From Catenulispora pinisilvae (lineage in GTDB: Bacteria; Actinomycetota; Actinomycetes; Streptomycetales; Catenulisporaceae), in NCBI RefSeq assembly GCF_015356865.1, contig NZ_JAAFZA010000083.1:1-38833 (forward strand): 38,833 nt of DNA. Reading direction: 5' to 3'. The notes beneath the pieces are model-generated. The model was given only the letters and a program-made list of their open reading frames with translations. It had not been told where the DNA came from and did no database searches. Below, one piece after another: positions 24,458 through 34,279 of the stretch; position 1 is the first letter of the stretch, and every line of letters begins with the position of its first letter. The position numbers and the translations under genes are program-made.

Positions 24458-25357
24458 TCAGGACTTCGGTTCCACCGGTTCGCCGAGCGTTGCGAGCGTC
24501 TCGGCGAGCATCCGCCTGGCGGAAGGCTCCAAGCCGTCCCGGCGCTGCCACAGACGGCGCAGCGGCGGCAGCGCGTCAGTCGTCCGGGAAATGGCGACTG
24601 CCTCGAACAGCTCCAGGGTTCCGGGGCGGACGGAGTCGTCATCGGCCAGCCGGCACAGCCGGTCGAGCAACGCCGCCCTCGCTCGCGGATCGCCGCGCCG
24701 TGCCAGCCCCATCATTGCCTCCTCGGCGGCGTCGTCGTAGTCGTCAGCCAGCCGGGCGGCGAGGGCATCGCGGACTTCGGGGCCATCGGCGTGGAGTTGG
24801 GTACCGAGCCCGAACGTGGCCCAGTCCCGTACCTCCGGATCCGGATCGCGCGTCAGGGTGATCAGGGCATCGGTGACGTCGGCTGCCGGCTTCTCGGAGT
24901 CGGTCAGCGCCGGCAGCGCGACCGCCACGGCGAAGCGGACCTCGTCGTCCGCGTGTCCGACGTGCTGAAGCACTGCGGGCAGGCCGCGGGGGTCTGCGAC
25001 GTGTCCGAGGGCTGTGACCGCCGACGCGACGGCTTCGGCATCCTGGTCGCTGACCGCGTCGAGCAGCACCGGCAGAGTCTCCGCCAAGTAGGGGCGGTCC
25101 GTCTTGTAGCTGATCTGTCCGAGCGCGTCCAGCCCGACCAGCCGCCGGGCCCTGTCGTCCGATTTCGCGGCCGCTACAACCGCCTCGAACGCGTCCCGGT
25201 CGGTGGTCTGGTGCAGCTCGCGGATCAATTGCCAGCGCGCCTCGGCGGCGGCGTCGGTGTCGGTGTCGTCCTCAGCGACCTCATCGGTGGCCTCGTCGCT
25301 GGCGTCGCAGACCGCGCCGAAGGCGGCGGCGCGGGTGATGACATCCTCGTAGTCCAC
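24458..25357 (-). CDS. HEAT-repeat protein
   Basis: A 299-residue acidic cytosolic protein. After an Asp/Glu-rich stretch (about residues 17-37) it consists of roughly six 30-35-residue helical pairs of the HEAT/PBS-lyase-like type, for example AVASAVTALGHVADPRGLPA, VRFAVAVALPALTDSEKPA and EVRDWATFGLGTQLHADGPE. Such proteins act as binding scaffolds; the partner is unknown. No catalytic residues are apparent. It lies downstream of lon on the same strand, but the strong hairpin at 25401-25440 separates them, so it is probably its own transcription unit. Confidence 0.8.
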   Translation of the reverse strand: MDYEDVITRAAAFGAVCDASDEATDEVAEDDTDTDAAAEARWQLIRELHQTTDRDAFEAVVAAAKSDDRARRLVGLDALGQISYKTDRPYLAETLPVLLDAVSDQDAEAVASAVTALGHVADPRGLPAVLQHVGHADDEVRFAVAVALPALTDSEKPAADVTDALITLTRDPDPEVRDWATFGLGTQLHADGPEVRDALAARLADDYDDAAEEAMMGLARRGDPRARAALLDRLCRLADDDSVRPGTLELFEAVAISRTTDALPPLRRLWQRRDGLEPSARRMLAETLATLGEPVEPKS

Positions 25358-25400
25358 CGTGCCAGGCTACTGACAGTCGCCGGAAAGCCCGCCGAATATG

Positions 25401-25440
25401 CCGAAGCCCTGGACCGGAGGGGATCGGTCCAGGGCTTCGG
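25401..25440 (-). terminator. Perfect 16-bp hairpin between lon and the HEAT gene
   Basis: CCGAAGCCCTGGACCG pairs perfectly with its complement around an 8-nt loop, 20 bp beyond the lon stop codon. On the leftward transcript no U-tract follows, so this would be an I-shaped terminator. A T-tract exists only on the opposite strand. Confidence 0.75.
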
Positions 25441-25459
25441 TTTTACTCGCGGAATCCGC

Positions 25460-28000
<2,541 letters not shown>

Positions 28001-28026
28001 TCGCTGTGGCTCCCTACAAGAAGTAA

Positions 28027-28047
28027 GTTGAGTCTGACTCACTCAAT
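28027..28047. promoter_or_regulatory. HspR-type (HAIR) operator upstream of lon
   Basis: TTGAGT-N7-ACTCAA (28028-28046) matches the HAIR consensus CTTGAGT-N7-ACTCAAG except for the outermost base on each side. It sits 28 bp upstream of the lon ATG. HspR represses dnaK, clpB and lon in streptomycetes. Confidence 0.75.
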
Positions 28048-28151
28048 GTCTGTGAGCCGCCTGGTGTTCCCCGGGGCGTGTTCGCTGTGAGCGATCGGGG
28101 CTGAACACCAGCTCAGCGATGAGATGCGGGGGTTTCAGCGAGGCGCGGGCA

Positions 28152-28241
28152 CAGCCGACTCAGAGACGACCGGCTCAATGCCGACCGGCTCAGCGCTGAC
28201 CGACTCAGCGCTGACCGACTCAGCGCTGACCGACTCAGTGA
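28152..28241. repeat. Six tandem 15-bp repeats at the end of the Nudix pseudogene
   Basis: Six contiguous 15-bp units of the form TGACCGACTCAGCGC. The two central units are identical and the outer ones diverge. The repeat supplies the stop codon of the Nudix remnant and fills the gap towards lon. Confidence 0.92.
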
Positions 28242-28584
28242 TGCCAGGGCAGTTCCACCGGCACCGCCGGAGTCCGCCCCGCCACCAGGTCCCGCATCAA
28301 CCCGGCGAGCCCATGCGGCACGACCCACTCCCGCGTAGCCTCCAGCTCGGCGACGCTCCACCAGCCGAACGTGAGGAAGGTGCTCGCCTCCTGCGCCTCG
28401 AAGCCGGCGGTGTCGACGTCGTGGGCGGCTACGCGGAGGAAGAAGTAGTCGTCGCGGAAGTAGCCCCGGACGAAGCCGAGGTCGGCCGCGCCTTCGGTGC
28501 TCGCGACGACCGGGCCGAACGCGCATCGACGAGCAGGACGCGTGCCGAGCGGCGCACGTCCGATTCCCCAGGCTCTATCAGCAT
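28235..28584 (-). pseudogene. Nudix hydrolase remnant lacking the Nudix box
   Basis: Two Nudix fragments lie in different frames on the reverse strand. From ATG 28584 the frame reads MLIEPGESDVRRSARVLLVD, the usual first strand of actinobacterial Nudix proteins. From about 28523 a second frame continues FGPVVASTEGAADLG...YFRDDYFFLRVAAHD...FGWWSVAELEATRE and ends PVELPWHH at 28235, which is a normal Nudix C-terminus. The roughly 55 residues expected between them, including the catalytic GX5EX7REUXEEXGU box, are missing, and the join is out of frame. It follows the cupin gene after 19 bp, so it was probably the second gene of that operon. Confidence 0.8.
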
Positions 28585-28603
28585 TCGATCACGCGGCATC
28601 CGA

Positions 28604-29119
28604 TCACGCCGTGAACTGATCGTGCCGGGCGTAGAGCTCGGTCCACTCCTGCGCCGACAGCTGCCGCCCCGAGCCCCGGATCTGGGCCAGCTCCTCGAAA
28701 TACGGCTCGCGCGGCGCGCCCGGGGCGAAGAGCACCAGCATCGAAGCCGCTTCCCCCGAGGTGTTCGCGAAGCTGTGGACGCCGCCGGGCGGTACGAACA
28801 GGTAGTCCCCCGCGCTCGCGTCGCGCCACGTCTCCCCGTCGTAGAGCGCGACGCTGCCGTCCAGGATGAAGAACGCCTCGGAGAACGTGCGGTGGTAGTG
28901 CCCGCTCGACGTCGCAGGCTTCGATGTCGCAGGCTTCGGCGTCGCCGGCAGCATGTCCCAGCGGTACAGGCCGTACAGCCCGTCCGTGGTGCCGCCGGTG
29001 GACAGCAAGCTGACGCGCGAGGCGCCGCCGATGTTCAGTTCCGGCTCGGCGTCGAAGGTGCGGAAGGTGGCGCTGACCTCGCCTTGGTCGGCGAGGAAGC
29101 GCGGCGGCGGGTACGACAT
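28604..29119 (-). CDS. Cupin domain-containing protein
   Basis: A 171-residue single-domain cupin from ATG 29119 (MSYPPPRFLADQGEVSATF). Cupin motif 1 is GHYHRTFSEAFFILDGSVALYDG (about residues 78-100), with two His and one Glu as metal ligands, and motif 2 is PPGGVHSFANTSG (about 115-127), with the third His. A metal-bound beta-barrel of unknown substrate is expected. An Ala-Thr-Lys-Pro direct repeat precedes motif 1 (PATPKPATSKPATS). A GTG four codons upstream is an alternative start. The Nudix pseudogene follows closely, and the gene diverges from the leader-peptide unit to its right. Confidence 0.82.
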   Translation of the reverse strand: MSYPPPRFLADQGEVSATFRTFDAEPELNIGGASRVSLLSTGGTTDGLYGLYRWDMLPATPKPATSKPATSSGHYHRTFSEAFFILDGSVALYDGETWRDASAGDYLFVPPGGVHSFANTSGEAASMLVLFAPGAPREPYFEELAQIRGSGRQLSAQEWTELYARHDQFTA

Positions 29120-29290
29120 GGCACGGAACACTAGGGCACGCCCGCGCTCCGGCGATAGAGCCGATCATGCCTCGCGCGCCTGGGCCACTTTCCAGCGCCG
29201 GGGCCGCTCCTGAAGCCCGGTCCGCGGGCTCGGCCGACCGGCTGAATCACGCTGAATCACGCCGAATGGTGAGACGGATATCCCGTGATA

Positions 29291-29320
29291 TTGACGATCC
29301 CTGAGATTACCTGTCATTCT
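29291..29320 (+). promoter_or_regulatory. Candidate promoter for the leader-peptide unit
   Basis: TTGACG (29291-29296) and CATTCT (29315-29320) are 18 bp apart. The leader-peptide ATG follows only 6 bases after the -10 box, so the leader peptide would be translated from a leaderless transcript. A CTGAATCACG direct repeat lies about 40 bp upstream. Confidence 0.5.
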
Positions 29321-29326
29321 CTGGGC

Positions 29327-29410
29327 ATGAGACGTGCCACCGTTCTCGTGGCTCGCCGTCACGTCGATCTGCGCCGGACCGCGAGCGCGATCTGTCCTGC
29401 GTGCGTATGA
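29327..29410 (+). CDS. 27-residue Cys-ending leader peptide
   Basis: The small frame starts MRRATVLVARRHVDLRRTAS and ends AICPACV. The RRHVDL core and terminal Cys residues match the actinobacterial putative leader peptide class found before sulfur and sulfonate genes. Cys codons at positions 23 and 26 lie just before the stop, the arrangement expected for a ribosome that stalls when charged Cys-tRNA is low. The monooxygenase gene starts 121 bp downstream with two overlapping hairpins between. The function as a cysteine sensor is inferred from the family, not shown here. Confidence 0.75.
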   Translation: MRRATVLVARRHVDLRRTASAICPACV

Positions 29411-29468
29411 CACTGCACCGGCTTTGAGCTGGTAATCAGTCGCCTCCCAGGCACATTAACTTCTGTCT

Positions 29469-29508
29469 CCGAAATATTCGGACACCATTTATCTTCGGCC
29501 ACCGAAGA
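29469..29508 (+). promoter_or_regulatory. Attenuator-like hairpin pair before the monooxygenase
   Basis: CCGAA-N3-TTCGG (29469-29481) and TCTTCGG-N3-CCGAAGA (29492-29508) can each fold. Because both use CCGAA and TTCGG, the left arm of the first can also pair with the left arm of the second, which gives mutually exclusive structures. They lie between the Cys-ending leader peptide and the ribosome-binding site GGGGAG. Confidence 0.45.
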
Positions 29509-29531
29509 ATCCCATTCCGGGGAGCACGACC

Positions 29532-30911
29532 ATGCCCGCACGCAATATCCGTCCGCTCCACTTGAACGCATTCCTGAACGCCCCCGGCCACCACGCCGCC
29601 GCCTGGCGCCACCCGGCCAGCGCCGGGCACCGGCTGCTGGACGTCGACTACCACATCGACCTGGCCCGCACCGCCGAGCGGGGCCTGTTCGACGCCGTCT
29701 ACCTGGCCGACAGCCTCGCGGTGCGCGGCCGGCCGGACGCCACGGCCGCCGGCGGGCTGGAACCGCTGACCCTGCTCACCGCCCTAGCCACCGCCACCGA
29801 GCACATCGGCCTGGTCGCCACCGCGTCGACGACCTTCTACGAGCCCTACATCCTGGCCCGCACCCTGGCCTCGCTGGACCACATCTCGCACGGCCGGGTC
29901 GGCTGGCACATCGCGACCGGCGGCGACCTCGCCGAGGCCGCCAACTTCAACCTGGACGAGCCGGTCGAGCACGCGGTGCGCTACGAGCGCGCGGCGGAGT
30001 TCCTGGACGTGGCCACCCAGCTGTGGGACAGCTGGGCCGACGACGCCGTCGTCCACGACCGCCGCAACGGCCGCTACGCCGACCCCGACCGGATCCGCCA
30101 GGTCGAGCACACGGGACTCTTCTTCAAGGTACGAGGACCGCTCAATGTGCAGCGCACACCTCAAGGATGGCCGCTGCTGGTGCACACCGCCTCGTCGGCC
30201 GACGGCCAGGAGTTCGCGGCCCGCTACGCCGAAGTCGTCCTCACCGCGCAGCAGAACCTCGGCGACGCCGCGGCGTTCGCGCTGGAGGTGAAGTCGCGGG
30301 CCGCGGCGTACGGAAGGGAAGCCGACGTCCCGGTCATACTGCCGGGCATCACCCCGGTCATCGGCTCCACCGAGGCCGAGGCGCGGCGTCGGGCGCGGGA
30401 GCTGACCGAGTTGCAGCTGGTGGAGACCGGAGTGAGTCAGCTGTCGGATCTGCTCGACGTGGACGTATCAGGGCTCGATCCCAACCGGCCGATCCCGGCC
30501 GGACTGCTGCCGCGCGAGGAGGAACTCTCCGACCACCGGTTCGCGCTGATCACCGACTTGGCGATCCGCGAGCGGCTGACGGTGCGCCAGATCGTCGCGC
30601 GCCTCGGCGGCGGACGCGGCTACCGCGTGGTGATCGGCACGCCGGAACAGATCGCCGACTCCATGCAGGAGTGGTCGCGGGCCGGCGCCGCCGACGGGTT
30701 CACCATCGCGCCGCCGATCCTGCCCGGCGGGCTCGACGACTTCGTGGACCAGGTGGTGCCGGTGCTCCAGCGGCGCGGACTGTTCCGCACCGAGTACGAC
30801 CTCGGGACGCTGCGGGACCGCTTCGGCGTGCCGCGCCCGGAGGACCACTTCCCCGAGGCGGCTCCGGCCGCCGTGCGACGCGCGGTGCTCCCGCCGCTGG
30901 CCAGCGTCTGA
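29532..30911 (+). CDS. LLM class flavin-dependent monooxygenase, NtaA/SnaA/DszA family
   Basis: The 459-residue protein begins RPLHLNAFLNAPGHHAAAWR and has LARTAERGLFDAVYLADS, LDHISHGRVGWHIATGG and GWPLLVHTASSADGQEFAARYAE (each in family position). These are typical of the NtaA/SnaA/DszA FMNH2-dependent monooxygenases that cleave nitrilotriacetate, dibenzothiophene sulfone and other organosulfur or aminated compounds with a separate flavin reductase. No reductase gene is adjacent. The Cys-ending leader peptide and hairpins upstream suggest a role in sulfur scavenging rather than secondary metabolism. GGGGAG precedes the ATG. It ends 212 bp before the convergent LuxR-type regulator. Confidence 0.9.
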   Translation: MPARNIRPLHLNAFLNAPGHHAAAWRHPASAGHRLLDVDYHIDLARTAERGLFDAVYLADSLAVRGRPDATAAGGLEPLTLLTALATATEHIGLVATASTTFYEPYILARTLASLDHISHGRVGWHIATGGDLAEAANFNLDEPVEHAVRYERAAEFLDVATQLWDSWADDAVVHDRRNGRYADPDRIRQVEHTGLFFKVRGPLNVQRTPQGWPLLVHTASSADGQEFAARYAEVVLTAQQNLGDAAAFALEVKSRAAAYGREADVPVILPGITPVIGSTEAEARRRARELTELQLVETGVSQLSDLLDVDVSGLDPNRPIPAGLLPREEELSDHRFALITDLAIRERLTVRQIVARLGGGRGYRVVIGTPEQIADSMQEWSRAGAADGFTIAPPILPGGLDDFVDQVVPVLQRRGLFRTEYDLGTLRDRFGVPRPEDHFPEAAPAAVRRAVLPPLASV

Positions 30912-31042
30912 GGCTGGCCGGCGGCTGAGGGCCGGCGCGTTCGCAGAACCTTCAGACTCCGCGTCCTGATGTGCTGCCGGTGGGACGCGGATTCGCCGGG
31001 GTGGCTGAGCTGTGGGAGGATCGGCCGCCCCGGCCCTTGGCT

Positions 31043-31085
31043 TTTCACGGTCTGGGCCTAGGCGTTTCATGGTCTGGGCCTAGGC
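31043..31085. repeat. Two direct 21-bp repeats
   Basis: Two copies of TTTCA(C/T)GGTCTGGGCCTAGGC, separated by one base, lie in the gap between the converging monooxygenase and regulator genes. Each contains the 8-bp palindrome GCCTAGGC. Confidence 0.85.
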
Positions 31086-31123
31086 TTTCGGCCTCCGCTT
31101 TGTCCTGGGCTTTGTACTGCTCA

Positions 31124-31813
31124 TCAGGCAAGCGGCTCCACGAGCCCATAGCTCACCGCGCACGCCGCCGCCTGCAACCGCGAGTTCACGCCGAGCTTGT
31201 TCAGCACCGCCTGCGTATGGCTGCGCACCGTCGTCACCGAGATCCCCATCGCAGCGGCCATCCCGCCGGTCGAGGCGCCACGCACCAGCTGACGCAGCAC
31301 CTCCAACTCGCGCGGAGTCAAGGTCCCGGTCAACCGGGCCTCTGCCGTCTCCTCCTTGGACCTGCGCTCTGTCACCGCCTGCCGAACGAGCACCGGGTCG
31401 TAGTAGCCCGCGCCGGAATGCAGCCGCTCTATGGCCGTCACGATCTCGTCCAGCCCGCGCCGCTTCGAGATCAAGCCGTCAACTCCGGCGGTGATCAGCG
31501 CGTACAACGATGCGGCGCCCTCCTCGCTGGTCAGCGCGAGGAGCTTCGAACAGCGCAGGTTCGCGGCGTCCGCCAAGGCCGGCAGGTCCGGCGTCGGCGG
31601 CCCGAAGTCGACGACGCAGACGTCTGCGGTACTGCTCGCACTGGGCGCGCGGGACGAACTAGGCGCACTGGACGCACTGGACGCACTCGACGCAGCAGCC
31701 GGAAGCGCGCGCGGGTCGAAGCTGACGCCGACGACGTCATGGCCGCGCTGGCTCAGCGCCGACGCGAACGCCTCGGCGAACAGCCGGTACGCGTCGCACA
31801 GCAGGACTCTCAC
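31124..31813 (-). CDS. NarL/LuxR-family response regulator (orphan, 1)
   Basis: A 229-residue protein with a receiver-like domain and a C-terminal LuxR helix-turn-helix (LTPRELEVLRQLVRGAS...VRSHTQAVLNKLGVNSR, about 163-210). The receiver keeps an Asp at VVDFG (about 70), the Thr in LALTSE and the Lys in ISKRRG. It carries an inserted Ala/Ser-rich stretch (about 38-62) before the phospho-acceptor strand, encoded by a GCACTGGAC-type repeat. No sensor kinase lies nearby. GTG at 31813 has only a weak ribosome-binding site. It is the second of two paralogous regulators read leftward, divergent from the exosortase operon. Confidence 0.85.
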   Translation of the reverse strand: MRVLLCDAYRLFAEAFASALSQRGHDVVGVSFDPRALPAAASSASSASSAPSSSRAPSASSTADVCVVDFGPPTPDLPALADAANLRCSKLLALTSEEGAASLYALITAGVDGLISKRRGLDEIVTAIERLHSGAGYYDPVLVRQAVTERRSKEETAEARLTGTLTPRELEVLRQLVRGASTGGMAAAMGISVTTVRSHTQAVLNKLGVNSRLQAAACAVSYGLVEPLA

Positions 31814-31873
31814 TCCACGTCAAACGACCGGCCGCCACGTCGGGTCACTCGATGACACGTAAAGGTGAACATC

Positions 31874-32560
31874 TCACGGATCGCCCAACCCGGCCCGGCG
31901 GCCGATGGCAGCCGCCTCCAACCTGCTGTGCGCGCCCAACTTGCCCAGGATCCGTCCGATATGGGTTTTGACGGTGTTCTCAGAAATCTGCAACCGCACC
32001 GCGATGCCGCGCCGATCCAGTCCCTCGACGAGGCATTCGAGCACCGCCCGCTCGCGATCGCCGAGGGCTGCGATACGTGCGTCAGTAGCCGTACTCCCCC
32101 GCCCTCCGCTCCGTTGCGCTGCCGCAGCGCCAGCCGGATCAGCCCCGGCGGTGCTGCGTAAAGCGCCGACCACCAACTCCGGCGGCATCCGGAACTCGCC
32201 ACGCAGCACCGCACACACCGCGTCGGCCATCTCCACGCCCGAGGCACGGTCCGGAACCCAGCCCTGGACGCCGTCCCGCAAGGCGTGCACCGCGTCGTCA
32301 GATGCCGTCACCGGCCCCAGCATCAGAACCTTGACCTCGCCGGTCCTCGCCAACGCCGCGACCAGTCGTCCCGGATAGCGCCGGGACACCGTGACGTCCA
32401 GCAGCACCAGCGCCGGCTGATGCACCGCGACCGCGTCGAGCAGTTCCTCGGCCTCGGACACGGTCGCGACCACCACGAGCCCGTCCCGTTCCAAGTACGC
32501 GGCGAGCGACTCGGCCACCGCGCGCAGTGCGTCGCAGACCACGATCGTCCCGTCGGCCAT
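31874..32560 (-). CDS. NarL/LuxR-family response regulator (orphan, 2)
   Basis: 228 residues from ATG 32560, preceded by AGGGG. The receiver-like part has CDALR near residue 10 and LVLLDVTVSRRYPG with the probable phospho-acceptor Asp at about 55. The conserved Lys of the last strand is missing (GWVPDRAS where GY-LLK is usual), so phosphorylation control may be altered. The C-terminal HTH is of LuxR type (LGDRERAVLECLVEG...ENTVKTHIGRILGKLGAHSR, about 160-215). The frame is open to 33106, but that part runs antisense through the anchor-P gene. Its start is 199 bp from the start of the exosortase operon, which makes it a candidate regulator of that operon. Confidence 0.87.
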   Translation of the reverse strand: MADGTIVVCDALRAVAESLAAYLERDGLVVVATVSEAEELLDAVAVHQPALVLLDVTVSRRYPGRLVAALARTGEVKVLMLGPVTASDDAVHALRDGVQGWVPDRASGVEMADAVCAVLRGEFRMPPELVVGALRSTAGADPAGAAAAQRSGGRGSTATDARIAALGDRERAVLECLVEGLDRRGIAVRLQISENTVKTHIGRILGKLGAHSRLEAAAIGRRAGLGDP

Positions 32561-32723
32561 GCCCCGCGCCCCCTGCCCCTGAGTCGTCGGTACTCCGGAT
32601 GCATGAGTCCGAAGTGACGGCGCCTGCACGATCCCATTCCCGCGCCGAGAGAAGAGACTACGGGTGAGCAGGCCGTCACCACATGCGTTCGGCCCATCTC
32701 TCACAAGCTTCCCCACGTTCGAG

Positions 32724-32739
32724 TCATGACCAGTCATGA
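32724..32739. promoter_or_regulatory. Symmetrical TCATGA-N4-TCATGA element before the anchor-P operon
   Basis: Two copies of the self-complementary hexamer TCATGA, separated by CCAG, give a 16-bp near-palindrome 20 bp upstream of the anchor-P start codon. It could be an operator for one of the divergent regulators; only its symmetry and position support this. Confidence 0.35.
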
Positions 32740-32759
32740 GATGAGGAGCACACCCGACT

Positions 32760-33602
32760 ATGAGGGCACAGCAACGAGGTCTGACCCCCCGGGGTTGGGG
32801 GTTCGCCGCGGCGGGCACGGTCGTGTGCGCGGCGGGCCTGGCCTTGTGCCTGGGCGGCACCACGGCCGCCCAAGCCGCGCCGGCGGCGGTCTCCGGCGGC
32901 GCGTTCGGCGTGGCCGCTGACGTCAGCGTGGCCGGCATCAACCTGCACGTCCCGGCGAACCCCTCGGTGAGGCTGCCGTCGCCGGGCGGGAGCGCGAACC
33001 CGCTCACCGGGCACGTGGTGAACGTCGGCATCGGCGACCTGGTGTCGCTGGGCGTGCTGGACTCCAGCACGGTCGGCACGCCGCCGGGCGGCACCGTGCA
33101 CAGCACCGCCGACGTGCAGGGGCTGCGCGTGGCGGGCCTGATCGGCGACTACGGCGACGCCACCGCGCTGCACGTCCAGGAGAACGTGATCCGTACGCAG
33201 TGCTCTGCGACGGAATCCGGAGCCTCGGCGAGCACCGATCTGGCGCATCTGGTGATCGCCGGACAGACCGTGGCCGCTGACCCGGGGCCGAACACGCACA
33301 TCGACGTCGCCGGTATCGCAGAGGTCGTACTCAACGAGCAGATCCCGTCCGGCAGCAGCGGTTCACCGGGCATCACCGTGAACGGCGTGCACATCCACCT
33401 GCTGCCCGGCCTGAAGTCGCTGGGCGGCGGCGACATCTACCTCGCGCAGTCCCGCTGCTCGATCACCGGCGGGACCAGCATGCCGGTCGGCGCGGTCGGC
33501 GGCGTGGTGCTCACCGGCGTGCTCGGCGTGCTGTTCACCGGCTACCAGTTCCGCAAGCGGCGCTCGGGCCGGGGCGCGGCCGGCGACGGGACCGCCGCGT
33601 GA
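32760..33602 (+). CDS. Choice-of-anchor P family secreted surface protein
   Basis: 280 residues. An N-terminal signal peptide (FAAAGTVVCAAGLALCLGG core, cleavage near AQA-AP at about 40) precedes a Gly/Val/Ala-rich beta-type domain that begins GGAFGVAADVSVAGINLHV. Paired Cys (QCSATESGASASTDLAHLVI about 142-161 and QSRCSITGG about 237) are typical of the choice-of-anchor P family. The C-terminus has a Gly-rich stretch, one hydrophobic helix (VGAVGGVVLTGVLGVLFTGY, about 246-265) and a basic KRR tail, the tripartite shape of a sorting signal processed by an exosortase. An exosortase gene lies three genes downstream in the same operon. The stop codon overlaps the start of the PIG-L gene (GTGA). 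Confidence 0.8.
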   Translation: MRAQQRGLTPRGWGFAAAGTVVCAAGLALCLGGTTAAQAAPAAVSGGAFGVAADVSVAGINLHVPANPSVRLPSPGGSANPLTGHVVNVGIGDLVSLGVLDSSTVGTPPGGTVHSTADVQGLRVAGLIGDYGDATALHVQENVIRTQCSATESGASASTDLAHLVIAGQTVAADPGPNTHIDVAGIAEVVLNEQIPSGSSGSPGITVNGVHIHLLPGLKSLGGGDIYLAQSRCSITGGTSMPVGAVGGVVLTGVLGVLFTGYQFRKRRSGRGAAGDGTAA

Positions 33603-34279
33603 AGGTGCTCGCCGTCGGGGCGCACCCGGACGACGTGGAACTCGGGTGCGGGGCGGCGCTGCTGGCCCACCGCGCCCGCGGCGACGACGTCGGGCTGCTC
33701 GTGCTCACCGGCGGTGAGCACGGGCCGCAGGGCCAGTCGTCGCGGGTGTCGGAGCAGGAGATCGCCGCGTCCATCCTCGGGGCCGAGCTGTTCTGGGGCG
33801 GCTTCGAGGACGGCGCGGTGCCGGAGGGACGGGCCGCCGTGGCAGCGGTCGAGGAGGCGATCCGGGCCACCGGCGCCGACGTCGTCTACACCCATTCGCC
33901 GCGCGACAGCCACCAGGACCACCGGTCGGCGGCCGTGGCCACGCTCGCCGCCGGGCGGCACGTCAGCAGGATCCTGATGTACGAGACGCCGTCGTCGCTC
34001 GGGTTCGCCCCGACGGTGTTCGTGGACGCCGCGGAGCACCTGACCGGGAAGCTGAAAGCCTTGCGGGCGCACGTGTCGCAGGTCTTGCAGAACCAGATGG
34101 TGGATCTGGACGCGGTGGCGGCGCAGGCGCGCTTCCGCGGCTTCCAGGCGCGGCTGCGGCACGCCGAGGGGTTCGAGACCGAGCGCTTCGCTTGGGATCT
34201 GAGCGGGCTCCCGCGGGTCGCGCCGGGCGCTGATCGCACCGTCACGGATGTCGAATACGCACCTTCGGGGCGCCGGTGA
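33599..34279 (+). CDS. PIG-L family N-acetylglucosaminyl deacetylase-like protein
   Basis: The 226-residue protein has the PIG-L zinc-binding motif AHPDDVELGCG (His9, Asp11, Asp12) and the second motif HSPRDSHQDHRSA (about 98-110), whose last His is the third ligand. Family members remove the acetyl group from N-acetylglucosamine attached to inositol, lipids or other aglycones (MshB, BshB, LmbE). In this operon a role in deacetylating an amino-sugar glycan is plausible. GTG at 33599 overlaps the upstream stop, and the TGA at 34277 overlaps the GTG of the glycosyltransferase, so translation is coupled on both sides. No signal peptide is present. Confidence 0.92.
   Translation: MKVLAVGAHPDDVELGCGAALLAHRARGDDVGLLVLTGGEHGPQGQSSRVSEQEIAASILGAELFWGGFEDGAVPEGRAAVAAVEEAIRATGADVVYTHSPRDSHQDHRSAAVATLAAGRHVSRILMYETPSSLGFAPTVFVDAAEHLTGKLKALRAHVSQVLQNQMVDLDAVAAQARFRGFQARLRHAEGFETERFAWDLSGLPRVAPGADRTVTDVEYAPSGRR

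Noticed and set aside
28152-28241. CRISPR-like array
   Set aside because: The 15-bp units are contiguous with no spacers, and no cas gene is present.
28113-28526. Leftward 137-codon frame ending in Ser-Ala-Leu-Ser-Arg repeats
   Set aside because: It is an out-of-frame reading of the Nudix remnant and the 15-bp array; the Nudix-like residues lie in other frames.
32561-33106. Upstream extension of response regulator 2
   Set aside because: The extension is antisense to the anchor-P gene; ATG 32560 has a good ribosome-binding site and starts the receiver domain.
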